NCBI GenBank assembly: GCA_964586785.1
Contig: CAZPHS010000005.1
Location: 36,218 to 100,217 of the forward strand
DNA: 64,000 bases
Direction: 5' to 3'
DNA from: SZUA-584 sp041656035
Lineage (GTDB): Bacteria; Bacillota; Clostridia; Christensenellales; SZUA-584
Part shown: piece after piece, positions 17,041 through 24,913 of the stretch
Position numbering within the stretch: the stretch's first letter is position 1
Layout of the letters: each line of letters begins with the position of its first letter
Program-made: the position numbers and the translations under genes
Notes under the pieces: model-generated
What the model was told of the DNA's origin: nothing
What the model saw: only the letters and a program-made list of their open reading frames with translations
The model's database searches: none

Positions 17041-18205
17041 ACGTTACCGTACCGAGCTTGAAAAGCATCACGCGCTGCTTGCGCGGAAAAATGAAAGGGC
17101 CGGGTTTTACAACGGCCTGTTCGAGCGTTATGAGAACCCGGTGCTCACGCGGGATCATATACCGCTTACCTGGCGGTACGACCTTGATGCGCGAAGCAAC
17201 CCGTATTTTATGGAGCGACTTGGCGTCAACGCGGTTTACAACGCGGGCGCGATCGAGATGGACAGCCGCTATTACCTTGTCGCGCGCGTGGAGGGCAACG
17301 ACCGCAAATCGTTTTTCGCAGTGGCGCAAAGCGACAGCCCGGTGGACGGCTTTGCGTTCTGGGACTATCCAGTTTGCCTGCCCGATACGTGCGCCGAGGA
17401 AACCAACGTGTACGATATGCGCCTTACGCGCCATGAAGACGGATACATCTACGGCGTGTTTTGCTCCGAGCGCAAGGATACGGCATCGCAAGACGTTTCC
17501 GCGGCCATTGCGTTGGCAGGCATTGTACGCACGCGCGACTTGAAAACATGGGAAAGGCTGCCCGATCTCGTGACGCCGCGCTCGCCGCAGCAGCGTAACG
17601 TGGTGTTGCATCCCGAATTTGTGGATGGCTGTTACGCGTTTTATACGCGGCCGATGGACGGCTTTATAGATGCCGGCTCGGGCGGCGGCATCGGCTTTGG
17701 GCTGTGCGCGGATATTGAAAACGCGCACATCAATGAGGAACGTATAATCAGCGCGCGCCGGTACCACACCGTCTCGGAAGCCAAAAACGGTGCGGGCGCC
17801 GTACCCATCAAGACGCCCGAAGGTTGGATACATATAGCGCATGGCGTACGTCATACGGCCGCCGGACTGCGCTACGTGCTGTACGCGTTCGCGACGGCGC
17901 CAGACGACCCATCGCGGCTGATCGCCGAGCCGTCGGGGCTGCTGCTGGGGCCGCTCGGAGCGGAGCGCGTGGGTGATGTATCCAACGTGGTGTTCACCAA
18001 TGGCGCTATCGCGCGCGATAACGGCGAGGTTTACATATACTACGCGTCGTCCGACACGCGGCTGCATGTGGCATCAACGCATATCGAGCGCCTTGTCGAT
18101 TATGTATTCAATACGCCTGCCGATCCGCTGCGCTCCGCCGATTGTGTGCGGCAGCGCTGCGCGATGATTGATAAAAACGCTGCGCTGCTGGAAAGCGGGC
18201 GGTAG
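17030..18205 (+). CDS. GH130 4-O-beta-mannosyl-glucose phosphorylase
   Basis: A 391-residue second GH130 enzyme. It should split 4-O-beta-D-mannosyl-D-glucose with phosphate into mannose 1-phosphate and glucose. The catalytic-acid segment reads TNVYDMRLTRHEDG (Asp129), close to the position known for the Bacteroides fragilis enzyme; other motifs are RNVVLHPEFVDGCYAFYTRP, GGGIGFGLCADIENAH and GAGAVPIKTPEGWIHIAHGV. The N-terminal extension (ERYENPVLTRDHIPL) and length near 390 separate it from the oligosaccharide phosphorylase upstream and fit subgroup 1. It begins inside the end of the epimerase gene, whose product is its expected substrate. Confidence 0.9.
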   Translation: MLHERYRTELEKHHALLARKNERAGFYNGLFERYENPVLTRDHIPLTWRYDLDARSNPYFMERLGVNAVYNAGAIEMDSRYYLVARVEGNDRKSFFAVAQSDSPVDGFAFWDYPVCLPDTCAEETNVYDMRLTRHEDGYIYGVFCSERKDTASQDVSAAIALAGIVRTRDLKTWERLPDLVTPRSPQQRNVVLHPEFVDGCYAFYTRPMDGFIDAGSGGGIGFGLCADIENAHINEERIISARRYHTVSEAKNGAGAVPIKTPEGWIHIAHGVRHTAAGLRYVLYAFATAPDDPSRLIAEPSGLLLGPLGAERVGDVSNVVFTNGAIARDNGEVYIYYASSDTRLHVASTHIERLVDYVFNTPADPLRSADCVRQRCAMIDKNAALLESGR

Positions 18206-18219
18206 CGGAGGATAACGCT

Positions 18220-19260
18220 ATGCCGGTATTTAAGCTTACGCCCGTCTGCAAAAGCTATGTCTGGGGCGGGGCGCGGCTGATAACGGAGTTTGGCAAGCGC
18301 TGCGAACGCCTGCCGCTGGCCGAGACGTGGGAGCTTTCATGCCATCGGGAAGGCCAGAGCACCATTGCGCAGGGCGTTCACGTAGGCTGTACGCTTGCGG
18401 ACTGGCTGGTGTCGGTGGAATGGGATGCGCTCGGGTATAACTGCGCCGGAGATTTTCCGATACTTATTAAGCTTATCGATGCCGCGCAGGCGCTCTCCGT
18501 ACAGGTGCATCCGGATGACGATTACGCGGCGGCGCACGAAGGGCAGAGCGGCAAAACCGAGGCGTGGTATATTGTAGATTGTGACGCAAATAGTTACATA
18601 TACTTGGGTTTTACGCGTACGCTGGATACGGAAGAGTTTGTTAGGCGCACCGGGGATGGCACGCTAGCCGAGGTAATGGAAAAAATTCCCGTCAAAAAAG
18701 GCAACGTTTTTTTTGTGCCGCCGGGTACGGTGCACGCTATTGGCCCGGGGTTACTGATTGCTGAGATACAGCAGTCCTCCAACGTGACGTACCGCGTGTA
18801 CGACCATGGGCGTGTTGATATTGATGGCACCGCTCGGGAGCTGCACATCGCACAGGCCTGTGATGTGGCACGGCTGGAACCTGCGCGCACCGACTACGAT
18901 TTTAAGGGGCATCTTGTGGACTGCCCGTATTTTACCGTCGACAAGTTGCGTGTACAGGGCGGCGGAATGTATTTCGCGGGTGCGGATTCGTTTCATTCGC
19001 TGCTCGTTCTTGAGGGCGAGGGCGAAATCATTTGCGGCGGCGACGCGTTGCACTTTTGCAGGGGCGACAGCCTTTTTGTGCCGGCGTGCTCGGGCGAATA
19101 CGTCGTATCGGGGCGCTGCGAAGCGCTGCTGACTACAATCGGTTCAAAGGCGCGGGCGCATACGGCGGGCGCGATAGACGAAGATGCGTATGAAGGAGGG
19201 CGGGCTGCTGATGGATTATATGGCGGTGTACGGCGAATGGATTGGCAGTTCGGTTTTTGA
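18220..19260 (+). CDS. manA: Mannose-6-phosphate isomerase, class I type
   Basis: A 346-residue cupin-type isomerase interconverting mannose 6-phosphate and fructose 6-phosphate. Zinc ligands are seen in LSVQVHPDDDYA, in GKTEAWYI and in PPGTVHAIGPG; IQQSSNVTYRVYDHGR is a further family signature. It lacks the long insertion of eukaryotic enzymes, as usual for Bacillus-type ManA. The start has GGAGG upstream (18207-18211). Its 3' end overlaps the phosphohexomutase by 50 bases. Together with that enzyme it carries mannose 1-phosphate from the two phosphorylases into glycolysis. Confidence 0.93.
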   Translation: MPVFKLTPVCKSYVWGGARLITEFGKRCERLPLAETWELSCHREGQSTIAQGVHVGCTLADWLVSVEWDALGYNCAGDFPILIKLIDAAQALSVQVHPDDDYAAAHEGQSGKTEAWYIVDCDANSYIYLGFTRTLDTEEFVRRTGDGTLAEVMEKIPVKKGNVFFVPPGTVHAIGPGLLIAEIQQSSNVTYRVYDHGRVDIDGTARELHIAQACDVARLEPARTDYDFKGHLVDCPYFTVDKLRVQGGGMYFAGADSFHSLLVLEGEGEIICGGDALHFCRGDSLFVPACSGEYVVSGRCEALLTTIGSKARAHTAGAIDEDAYEGGRAADGLYGGVRRMDWQFGF

Positions 19261-20926
19261 TGCCCAGACAAGGCAAGAACTGCGCGCGCTGCGCAGTAAC
19301 GCCGCCGAAATAGCAGACCGTTTCGGCAAAGAGCTTGAATTTGGTACGGGAGGGCTGCGCGGAATTATAGGCGCGGGCACCAACCGTATGAATATATACA
19401 CGGTGCGCAAGGCCACACAGGGGCTTTGTGATTACATCAGCGCTGTGGGCGGGCGCGAAAAAGGAGTAGCGATAGCATACGATACGCGGCGGTTTTCGGA
19501 GTTATTTGCCGAGGAAGCGGCCTGTTGTTTGTGTGCCAATGGCATACCAGCCTATGTTTTTTCGGGGCCGGCGCCTACGCCGCAGCTGTCTTTCGCGGTG
19601 CGCGCGCTTCACTGCACGGCGGGCATAGTGATTACCGCGAGCCACAATCCGCCCGAATATAACGGCTATAAGGTGTATGGAGAGGACGGCGCGCAGATCA
19701 CACCGCCGCATGACGCGCAGATCATCGCTGCCGTCAGGGGCGTGGCGAGCTACGGCGCGGCCAAAACGATGCCGAAGCGCGAGGCCATTGACGCGGGGCT
19801 TTACCGCATACTTTCTAAAAATATGGATGACGAGTACATCGCCGCGATTAAGCGTCTTAGCTTAACGGATGCGGCGCACGCGCGGAATCTGACGATTGTC
19901 TATACGCCGCTGCACGGCACAGGCGGCGCGCTGACCGCGCGAATACTGGACGAGGCGGGGTTTGGCAACCTTTATATAGTGCCCGAGCAGGCCGAACCGG
20001 ACGGCGCTTTCCCCACGGTCAAGTTTCCGAACCCCGAGGATACCGGCGTTTTTGCGTTGGCCGAAAGGTTGGCACTCAGTGTGGGGGCGGACATCATTCT
20101 CGCGACGGACCCGGACGCGGACAGGCTTGGAGCGGGTGTGCGCGACAGCCGTTCGGGCGGATATGTGTATCTTAACGGCAACATGACCGGCGCGCTTTTG
20201 TGTGATTATATACTCGGCCGACACGCGCGGCGCGGCACGCTGCCCGCCAACGGCGCGGTGGTATCCACCATTGTGTCCGGTAAGTTAGGCGCTGCCATTG
20301 CCGCCGGTTACGGCGTACGCTATTTTGAAACGCTGACCGGGTTTAAATACATCGGCGAAATGATCGACCGTTTCGAGCTTTCGTCGCACATATTTTTGTT
20401 CGGTTACGAGGAAAGTTGCGGATATCTGGCGGGCTCGCACGCGCGCGATAAAGACGCGATATGCGCCGTGATGCTGCTGTGCGAAGCCGCAGCATATTAT
20501 AAGGAAAAAGGCAAGACGCTTTGTGAACGGCTGGACGAGCTTTATGAACAATACGGCCATTACCGCGAGAAACTGGTGACTGTTACACTTAAAGGCGCCG
20601 AGGGAGCCGGCCGGATTGACACGCAAATGGCCGGATTGCGCCGCAACCCACCGCGTACGCTTGGCGATATGCGTGTGAATCGTATCCGTGATTATAAGGT
20701 TGGTGTAATCGCGGACACGGCCACAGGCGACATACAAAAAACGCAGCTGCCTGTTTCAGATGTGTTGTATTTCGAACTGGACGAAGGAGCATGGTGCTGC
20801 GTCCGGCCTTCGGGTACCGAACCTAAGCTTAAATGCTATTTCGGCGTCAGGGGAGAAGACGACGCCGATGCGATGCGAAGGCTTAAAGCTCTGGAAATGG
20901 CGCTAAAGCCGGTGCTGGCGGTCTAA
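19211..20926 (+). CDS. Phosphoglucomutase/phosphomannomutase
   Basis: A 571-residue alpha-D-phosphohexomutase. In this operon it probably moves phosphate from C1 to C6 of mannose. All family motifs are intact: the phospho-serine loop TASHNPPEYNGYKVYG, the magnesium loop ATDPDADRLGAG, the sugar loop FGYEESCGYLAG and the phosphate-binding RPSGTEPKLKCYFG. Length and layout match the PGM2-like bacterial enzymes that accept both glucose and mannose phosphates. ATG 19211 lies 10 bases after AAGGAGGG; another in-frame ATG at 19184 is less likely. It is the last gene of the mannan operon. The region after it is highly structured but has no simple terminator. Confidence 0.92.
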   Translation: MDYMAVYGEWIGSSVFDAQTRQELRALRSNAAEIADRFGKELEFGTGGLRGIIGAGTNRMNIYTVRKATQGLCDYISAVGGREKGVAIAYDTRRFSELFAEEAACCLCANGIPAYVFSGPAPTPQLSFAVRALHCTAGIVITASHNPPEYNGYKVYGEDGAQITPPHDAQIIAAVRGVASYGAAKTMPKREAIDAGLYRILSKNMDDEYIAAIKRLSLTDAAHARNLTIVYTPLHGTGGALTARILDEAGFGNLYIVPEQAEPDGAFPTVKFPNPEDTGVFALAERLALSVGADIILATDPDADRLGAGVRDSRSGGYVYLNGNMTGALLCDYILGRHARRGTLPANGAVVSTIVSGKLGAAIAAGYGVRYFETLTGFKYIGEMIDRFELSSHIFLFGYEESCGYLAGSHARDKDAICAVMLLCEAAAYYKEKGKTLCERLDELYEQYGHYREKLVTVTLKGAEGAGRIDTQMAGLRRNPPRTLGDMRVNRIRDYKVGVIADTATGDIQKTQLPVSDVLYFELDEGAWCCVRPSGTEPKLKCYFGVRGEDDADAMRRLKALEMALKPVLAV

Positions 20927-20933
20927 ACGGGAC

Positions 20934-21052
20934 GTTTGCCGTAAGGCGAGAGGCTCGATTCGCCGCTTAACTCTAAACGGCGCGTTTACAAGCCGATAGC
21001 CGGCAAACCCATGGTTTCTTACGGAAGAGGGGAGCAAGGCGAACTTTGCTCC
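20934..21052. other. Highly structured intergenic region of unknown function
   Basis: Nested inverted repeats fill the gap after the mannan operon: GTTTGCCG (20934) with CGGCAAAC (21001), enclosing GGCGA/TCGCC and AAACG/CGTTT, followed by GGAGCAA/TTGCTCC (21031-21052). No T tract follows. A 70-codon minus-strand frame across it looks like a by-product. It could be a dispersed repeat element or an RNA; I saw no second copy in the window. Confidence 0.4.
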
Positions 21053-21137
21053 GTCGTGGAATGCTTTGACTAAAAAGATATCGTTCGGATTCCATGGATA
21101 AGTGAGTAACCGCAAAAGACAGTGCGCAACATGGCCA

Positions 21138-21860
21138 TCATAAATCCTTTATCATAAGGAAGTCTTCATGTCCTGCGTGGTCGAGCCGCTCGCCCGACAC
21201 CCTATATCCGAGCCGCTGATAAAACCGCACGGCAGGATTATTCTTTTGTACCGAAAGCGAGGTCTGTTTATATCCGTTTTCGCGCAACACTTTAAACAGT
21301 TTTTTCATAAGCTTAGTTCCAATACCATAGCCACGGAATTCGGGTAAAATTGATATGGCAAGTTCAGGTATATAATTATCAATGTGTCCATAAGCCGGGA
21401 CAATGCGCGTCCATGCCGCACCGATTACTTGCCCGTTCTGTTCAGCAACGACCCCCAAGTCTCCCGCCTGTACTCCAAACTCCTTTATATAAATAAATAT
21501 CTCCGGCTCGTTGATAACGCTTCGTGGCGGTGGTTCTTTTTCTTCGGGAATGAAAATTGCCTGATACAAAAACTCAGGCAGGCATACATAATCGGATTCT
21601 CGCATCACACGGACTTTGGCGTTTATTTTGTGCGCCGTGATGATCGTGTAGCTATGCGTATTGATGGTGATGACGACACCGCCGCTATACACATACCAGT
21701 TCTTGCCTTGCCCAATGATAATATCCGAACGCTTCACAACATCCTTACACCAACCCACAACATCATCTGTTTGCAAATTAAGATGGCGCTTTATCCGCGC
21801 TTTTCCCAATTCCGTTGTATGGAGTTTATCAAGGCTTGCGATTAAGTCTTTCAATTGCAT
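21138..21860 (-). CDS. DUF3781-GNAT acetyltransferase fusion
   Basis: A 240-residue two-domain protein. Residues 1-82 match the pattern I recall for DUF3781 (LDKLHTTELGKARIKRHLNL, DDVVGWCKD, GKNWYVYSGG, INTHSYTIITAHK). Residues ~84-240 are a GNAT acetyltransferase with the acetyl-CoA loop RGYGIGTKLMKKLF, preceded by LAISILPEF and followed by the QKNNPAVRFYQRLGY motif. GNAT proteins move an acetyl group to amines of small molecules or proteins. DUF3781 is normally a free-standing small protein of unknown role, so the fusion suggests that the two act on the same target. The start overlaps a small upstream frame; AAGG precedes the ATG. Confidence 0.8.
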   Translation of the reverse strand: MQLKDLIASLDKLHTTELGKARIKRHLNLQTDDVVGWCKDVVKRSDIIIGQGKNWYVYSGGVVITINTHSYTIITAHKINAKVRVMRESDYVCLPEFLYQAIFIPEEKEPPPRSVINEPEIFIYIKEFGVQAGDLGVVAEQNGQVIGAAWTRIVPAYGHIDNYIPELAISILPEFRGYGIGTKLMKKLFKVLRENGYKQTSLSVQKNNPAVRFYQRLGYRVSGERLDHAGHEDFLMIKDL

Positions 21861-22003
21861 ACCGCCTTTCCCCGGCTCTTTTTATTGCGATTGAGCTTTT
21901 TTAGCTCTCCTGCAAAAGCGTAATATTCGGGTTTCATGTCGTAAAACAGTTTCAGATTGAATGAGGCGTTTTGAATAATATCATCAAACAATTCGGCATT
22001 CAT
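21851..22003 (-). CDS. Possible small hypothetical protein (50 aa)
   Basis: An open frame beginning MNAELFDDIIQNASFNLKLF, continuing YDMKPEYYAFAGELKKLNR and ending SRGKAVCN, whose stop overlaps the start of the DUF3781-GNAT gene by 10 bases. The residues look like a real amphipathic helical protein and a few in-frame codons upstream (LYNKPSDDHCC) extend it before a stop, so it may be the remaining end of a longer gene. There is no good ribosome site. The low score reflects this. Confidence 0.35.
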   Translation of the reverse strand: MNAELFDDIIQNASFNLKLFYDMKPEYYAFAGELKKLNRNKKSRGKAVCN

Positions 22004-22214
22004 GCAGCAATGGTCGTCCGACGGTTTATTATACAGTATAAAACTTCACGACAGTGTATCATATTAGAAAATAGATAACAACCCGCCATCAACCGGATTC
22101 TGTCAATCTGCGGTGGGTTGCTTGAAATGTACCCGCAGAAAAGGAGCGGTGACGGAGCATGGAAAATCCCGCAGGTTTTCCCGCGGGATTGGAATCGCGG
22201 AGTCCACCGCGACG

Positions 22215-22291
22215 TGGCGTACCCGGGAGGATTCGAACCTCTGGCCTTTGGAGTCGGAGTCCAACGCTCTATCCGGCTGAGCTACGGGTAC
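22215..22291 (-). tRNA. tRNA-Arg (anticodon CCG)
   Basis: A 77-base cloverleaf on the minus strand. Acceptor arms GTACCCG/CGGGTAC are perfect. The D arm is GCTC-AGCCGGATA-GAGC, the anticodon arm TTGGA-CTCCGAC-TCCAA (anticodon CCG, reading CGG) and the T arm AGAGG-TTCGAAT-CCTCC, with a mismatch at its base. The discriminator is G and the CCA end is encoded. No tRNA partner lies nearby. Confidence 0.95.
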
Positions 22292-22505
22292 ACGGCTCAT
22301 TAAATATAACAGCTAAAAACGGTCAAGTCAATTTAATTCAAGCCGCTTTTATTGCCGCGGTTTGCGGCTCGCGTATTTATCAAACATAAAACATTATCAG
22401 CTTTCTTTAACAAACGCTGTTTTTTTCTATCCGAAATTGCGCACATAATTTGCGGCAAAAGGCGAAAAATATCATCAGGACAAACTTTAGAAAGGTGGAG
22501 CTGAC

Positions 22506-22661
22506 ATGCAAAAATTCAAGTCGGGTCAAAAAGCGCCGCAAAGCGGAGATTATAAGATAGTAAACGAAAGGGGACAGGTGGTCAGAAACGGCGTTACGCT
22601 CGACAAGGGCGATTCGTTTCCGCCGACACCGGGCGCAAACCAGCATTTCGTAAAAGAGTAG
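22506..22661 (+). CDS. Small YjzC-like protein
   Basis: A 51-residue protein beginning MQKFKSGQKAPQSGDYKIVN and ending GDSFPPTPGANQHFVKE. The pattern 'F-x-x-G-x-x-A-P-x-x-G-x-Y ... G-D-x-F-P-P-T-P' matches the YjzC family of small Bacillus and Clostridia proteins of unknown function. GAAAGGTGGAG precedes the ATG and a strong terminator follows about 80 bases downstream, so the gene is a complete single-gene unit. No signal peptide or membrane segment is seen. Confidence 0.7.
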   Translation: MQKFKSGQKAPQSGDYKIVNERGQVVRNGVTLDKGDSFPPTPGANQHFVKE

Positions 22662-22739
22662 GGATAAAGGGGGAAAGGAATATCCGGGGATTTGCGGAAC
22701 AGAAAAACTCTTTGTCCGACTATCCTCGTGCGGAGGCGA

Positions 22740-22773
22740 ACCAGTTACTATCAGGTGTAGTAGCTGGTTTTTT
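22740..22773 (+). terminator. Rho-independent terminator after the YjzC-like gene
   Basis: ACCAGTTACTA and TAGTAGCTGGT form an 11-bp stem (one G-U) with a 7-base loop, followed by six T residues. Confidence 0.88.
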
Positions 22774-22918
22774 GCGGATTAAAACAACATGTTGCAGGGA
22801 AAGTTAAACGTCATTTTAATAATTTATGTATTATATAATACCAAAACAAATATCAATTTGATATAATGGCTGTTAAGAAAATTTTTAAGCTTAATAAACA
22901 AAAGGATACGGGTGCGCG

Positions 22919-24202
22919 ATGGAAGCGAAAACCATAACATTAATACTGTTCTTGATTACTTACGCGTGTTTATTAATATATTCAAAGGCCAAAGCCTATA
23001 TAGCGATTGGCTGCGCATTGATATTTGCCATTCTGGGTCAAATAGGTTTGTTGCCGGTATACAACTACTTAGCTGCAATCGATTGGAATGTTATAATGAT
23101 GATTGCCGGCACAATGGGTGTTGTATCACTTTTTATTGAATCGAAAATGCCTTCAAAATTAGCCGATTTTATTATAGATAGGGTTCCCAATGTAAAATGG
23201 GCTATGGTGTCCCTGGCGTTATTCGCGGGCGTTATTTCCGCTTTCGTTGATAACGTCGCAACGGTTATAATGGTGGCGCCGGTCGCTCTTAATATCTCAA
23301 AGAAGCTTAGGATATCTCCCATACCAAGCATTATAACCATAGCGGTTTCATCCAATCTTCAAGGCGTCGCAACCTTAGTCGGCGATACCACTTCCATTCT
23401 TCTCGGCGGAGAGGCAAACATGAATTTCCTTGATTTTTTCTTCTACAAAGGAAGGCCCGGGATATTCTGGGTGGTGGAAGCGGGCGCTCTCGCAACGGTG
23501 TTTATACTGCTCTGGTTGTTTAAAAAATATAAACATCCTATAAAATCTATGAACAAGACCGTAGTAAAAGATTATTTTCCCACCGTACTGCTTGTCGGAA
23601 TTGTTGTTTTGTTAACGGCCGCTTCTTTTATAGGCAACAAGCCCGCCATAACAAATGGCCTTATATGCGTTGGATTAATGGTTGTGGGGCTGATACGTAA
23701 ATTTATAAAGACAAGGGACAAAAATACGCTTGCCGACGCGCTCAGAGAGATTGATTATACAACGCTGAGTTTGCTGGCGGGTCTTTTCATTGTTATTGGG
23801 GGAATTAAAGAAGTGGGCATTATAGAAGATATTGGCGCGTTTTTTGTGTATGCCGGAAAGGGCAATTTATTTGTTATCTATTCTTTGATTCTTTGGGCGT
23901 CTGTGGCCATTTCCGCGGTTATTGATAATATACCGTATGTCGCCACCATGCTGCCGGTAACAACCGCTATCGCCGCAACAATGGGTATTGACCCGACGAT
24001 TTTATATTTTGGTCTATTGGTTGGCGCAACCTTGGGCGGAAACATTACGCCAATAGGCGCATCGGCCAATATAGCGGGCATAGGCATACTCCGTAAAGCG
24101 GGTTACGACGTAGAGGCGAAAGATTTTATGAGAATAAGCGTTCCGTTTACACTCACGGCCGTGGCAACCGGTTATATATTGGTTTGGCTTATCTGGGCGT
24201 AA
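22919..24202 (+). CDS. SLC13/ArsB-NhaD superfamily transporter
   Basis: A 427-residue membrane protein of the ion-transporter superfamily that includes citrate/dicarboxylate carriers, ArsB and NhaD. It has about eleven membrane segments in two related halves. Each half carries a re-entrant motif: SAFVDNVATVIMVAPVAL in the first, and SAVIDNIPYVATMLPV plus GGNITPIGASANIAGIGI in the second. The substrate could be an organic acid, arsenite or Na+/H+; no arsenic-related gene is nearby. The ATG follows AAAGGA by 12 bases. It stands alone between a terminator and an unrelated glycosylase gene, so context does not identify the substrate. Confidence 0.85.
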   Translation: MEAKTITLILFLITYACLLIYSKAKAYIAIGCALIFAILGQIGLLPVYNYLAAIDWNVIMMIAGTMGVVSLFIESKMPSKLADFIIDRVPNVKWAMVSLALFAGVISAFVDNVATVIMVAPVALNISKKLRISPIPSIITIAVSSNLQGVATLVGDTTSILLGGEANMNFLDFFFYKGRPGIFWVVEAGALATVFILLWLFKKYKHPIKSMNKTVVKDYFPTVLLVGIVVLLTAASFIGNKPAITNGLICVGLMVVGLIRKFIKTRDKNTLADALREIDYTTLSLLAGLFIVIGGIKEVGIIEDIGAFFVYAGKGNLFVIYSLILWASVAISAVIDNIPYVATMLPVTTAIAATMGIDPTILYFGLLVGATLGGNITPIGASANIAGIGILRKAGYDVEAKDFMRISVPFTLTAVATGYILVWLIWA

Positions 24203-24312
24203 AAGCGCCGACGGTTAGAAACCGTTAAGACACATTCCGCAAAAACAAGCTTTATAATCCGGTGCGCGTTGTGCCATACTTAAATAATAGGACAATAAGG
24301 AGTGCATTGTAA

Positions 24313-24804
24313 ATGCGCATTATATACAGCTTTAAACCGGTTTATGACAATAAAAGCCGGGTGTTGATATTAGGCTCCATTCCGGGCGGCGAATCACTGC
24401 GTAAAAAACAGTATTACGCGCATGAAAGGAACGCTTTTTGGCCTCTTATAAGCGCATTGCTTAATATGCCCTGCCCTGAAGATTATCAGGCAAGGCTTAA
24501 TATGCTGTTATCGCGCGGCATTGCGCTTTGGGACGTAATTAAAAGCTGTGAAAGAAAAGGCAGCCTTGATTCTAATATAAAAAATGAGACGATAAACGAC
24601 TTTGCGGATTTTTTTATAGCGCATACTAAAATAAAGCATGTCTTTTTTAACGGGGGCAAGGCATACAGCTTGTTTAAAAGCCGTATAGGCTTCGCGTTTG
24701 ACAACATAGGGTTTACAAAGCTTGGGTCAACAAGCCCCGCCCACGCGGTCACGTTTGAATCGCGTATTTCCGACTGGAAGCAAATACTGCCTTATTTAAT
24801 ATAA
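24313..24804 (+). CDS. DNA-deoxyinosine glycosylase (UDG family 6)
   Basis: A 163-residue DNA repair enzyme related to uracil-DNA glycosylases. Family 6 enzymes remove hypoxanthine (deaminated adenine) from DNA. Motif 1 reads RVLILGSIPGGESLRKKQYY with YAHERNAFWPLI after it, and the motif-2 region reads LGSTSPAHAVTF; FFNGGKAY lies between. Length is normal for the family. An AAGGAG precedes the ATG. No repair gene lies next to it, and it appears to be a one-gene unit. Confidence 0.88.
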   Translation: MRIIYSFKPVYDNKSRVLILGSIPGGESLRKKQYYAHERNAFWPLISALLNMPCPEDYQARLNMLLSRGIALWDVIKSCERKGSLDSNIKNETINDFADFFIAHTKIKHVFFNGGKAYSLFKSRIGFAFDNIGFTKLGSTSPAHAVTFESRISDWKQILPYLI

Positions 24805-24913
24805 ACGCACACGCCTTATTCTTTTTTACACTTTCGTTTAAATAAACTTAAGGGAAATTGCATGTTTTAGCGGCTTTACAGGAAAAATAGAATAAACTAT
24901 TTATGGAGCCGGT

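Noticed and set aside
20903..21115. A 70-codon minus-strand frame starting MRLLTYPWNPNDIFLV
   Set aside because: It runs into the 3' end of the phosphohexomutase gene and through a region made of inverted repeats, with no ribosome site; more likely a by-product of a structured element.
22118..22389. Plus-strand open frames covering the tRNA-Arg gene
   Set aside because: They are antisense to a clear cloverleaf and have no family resemblance.
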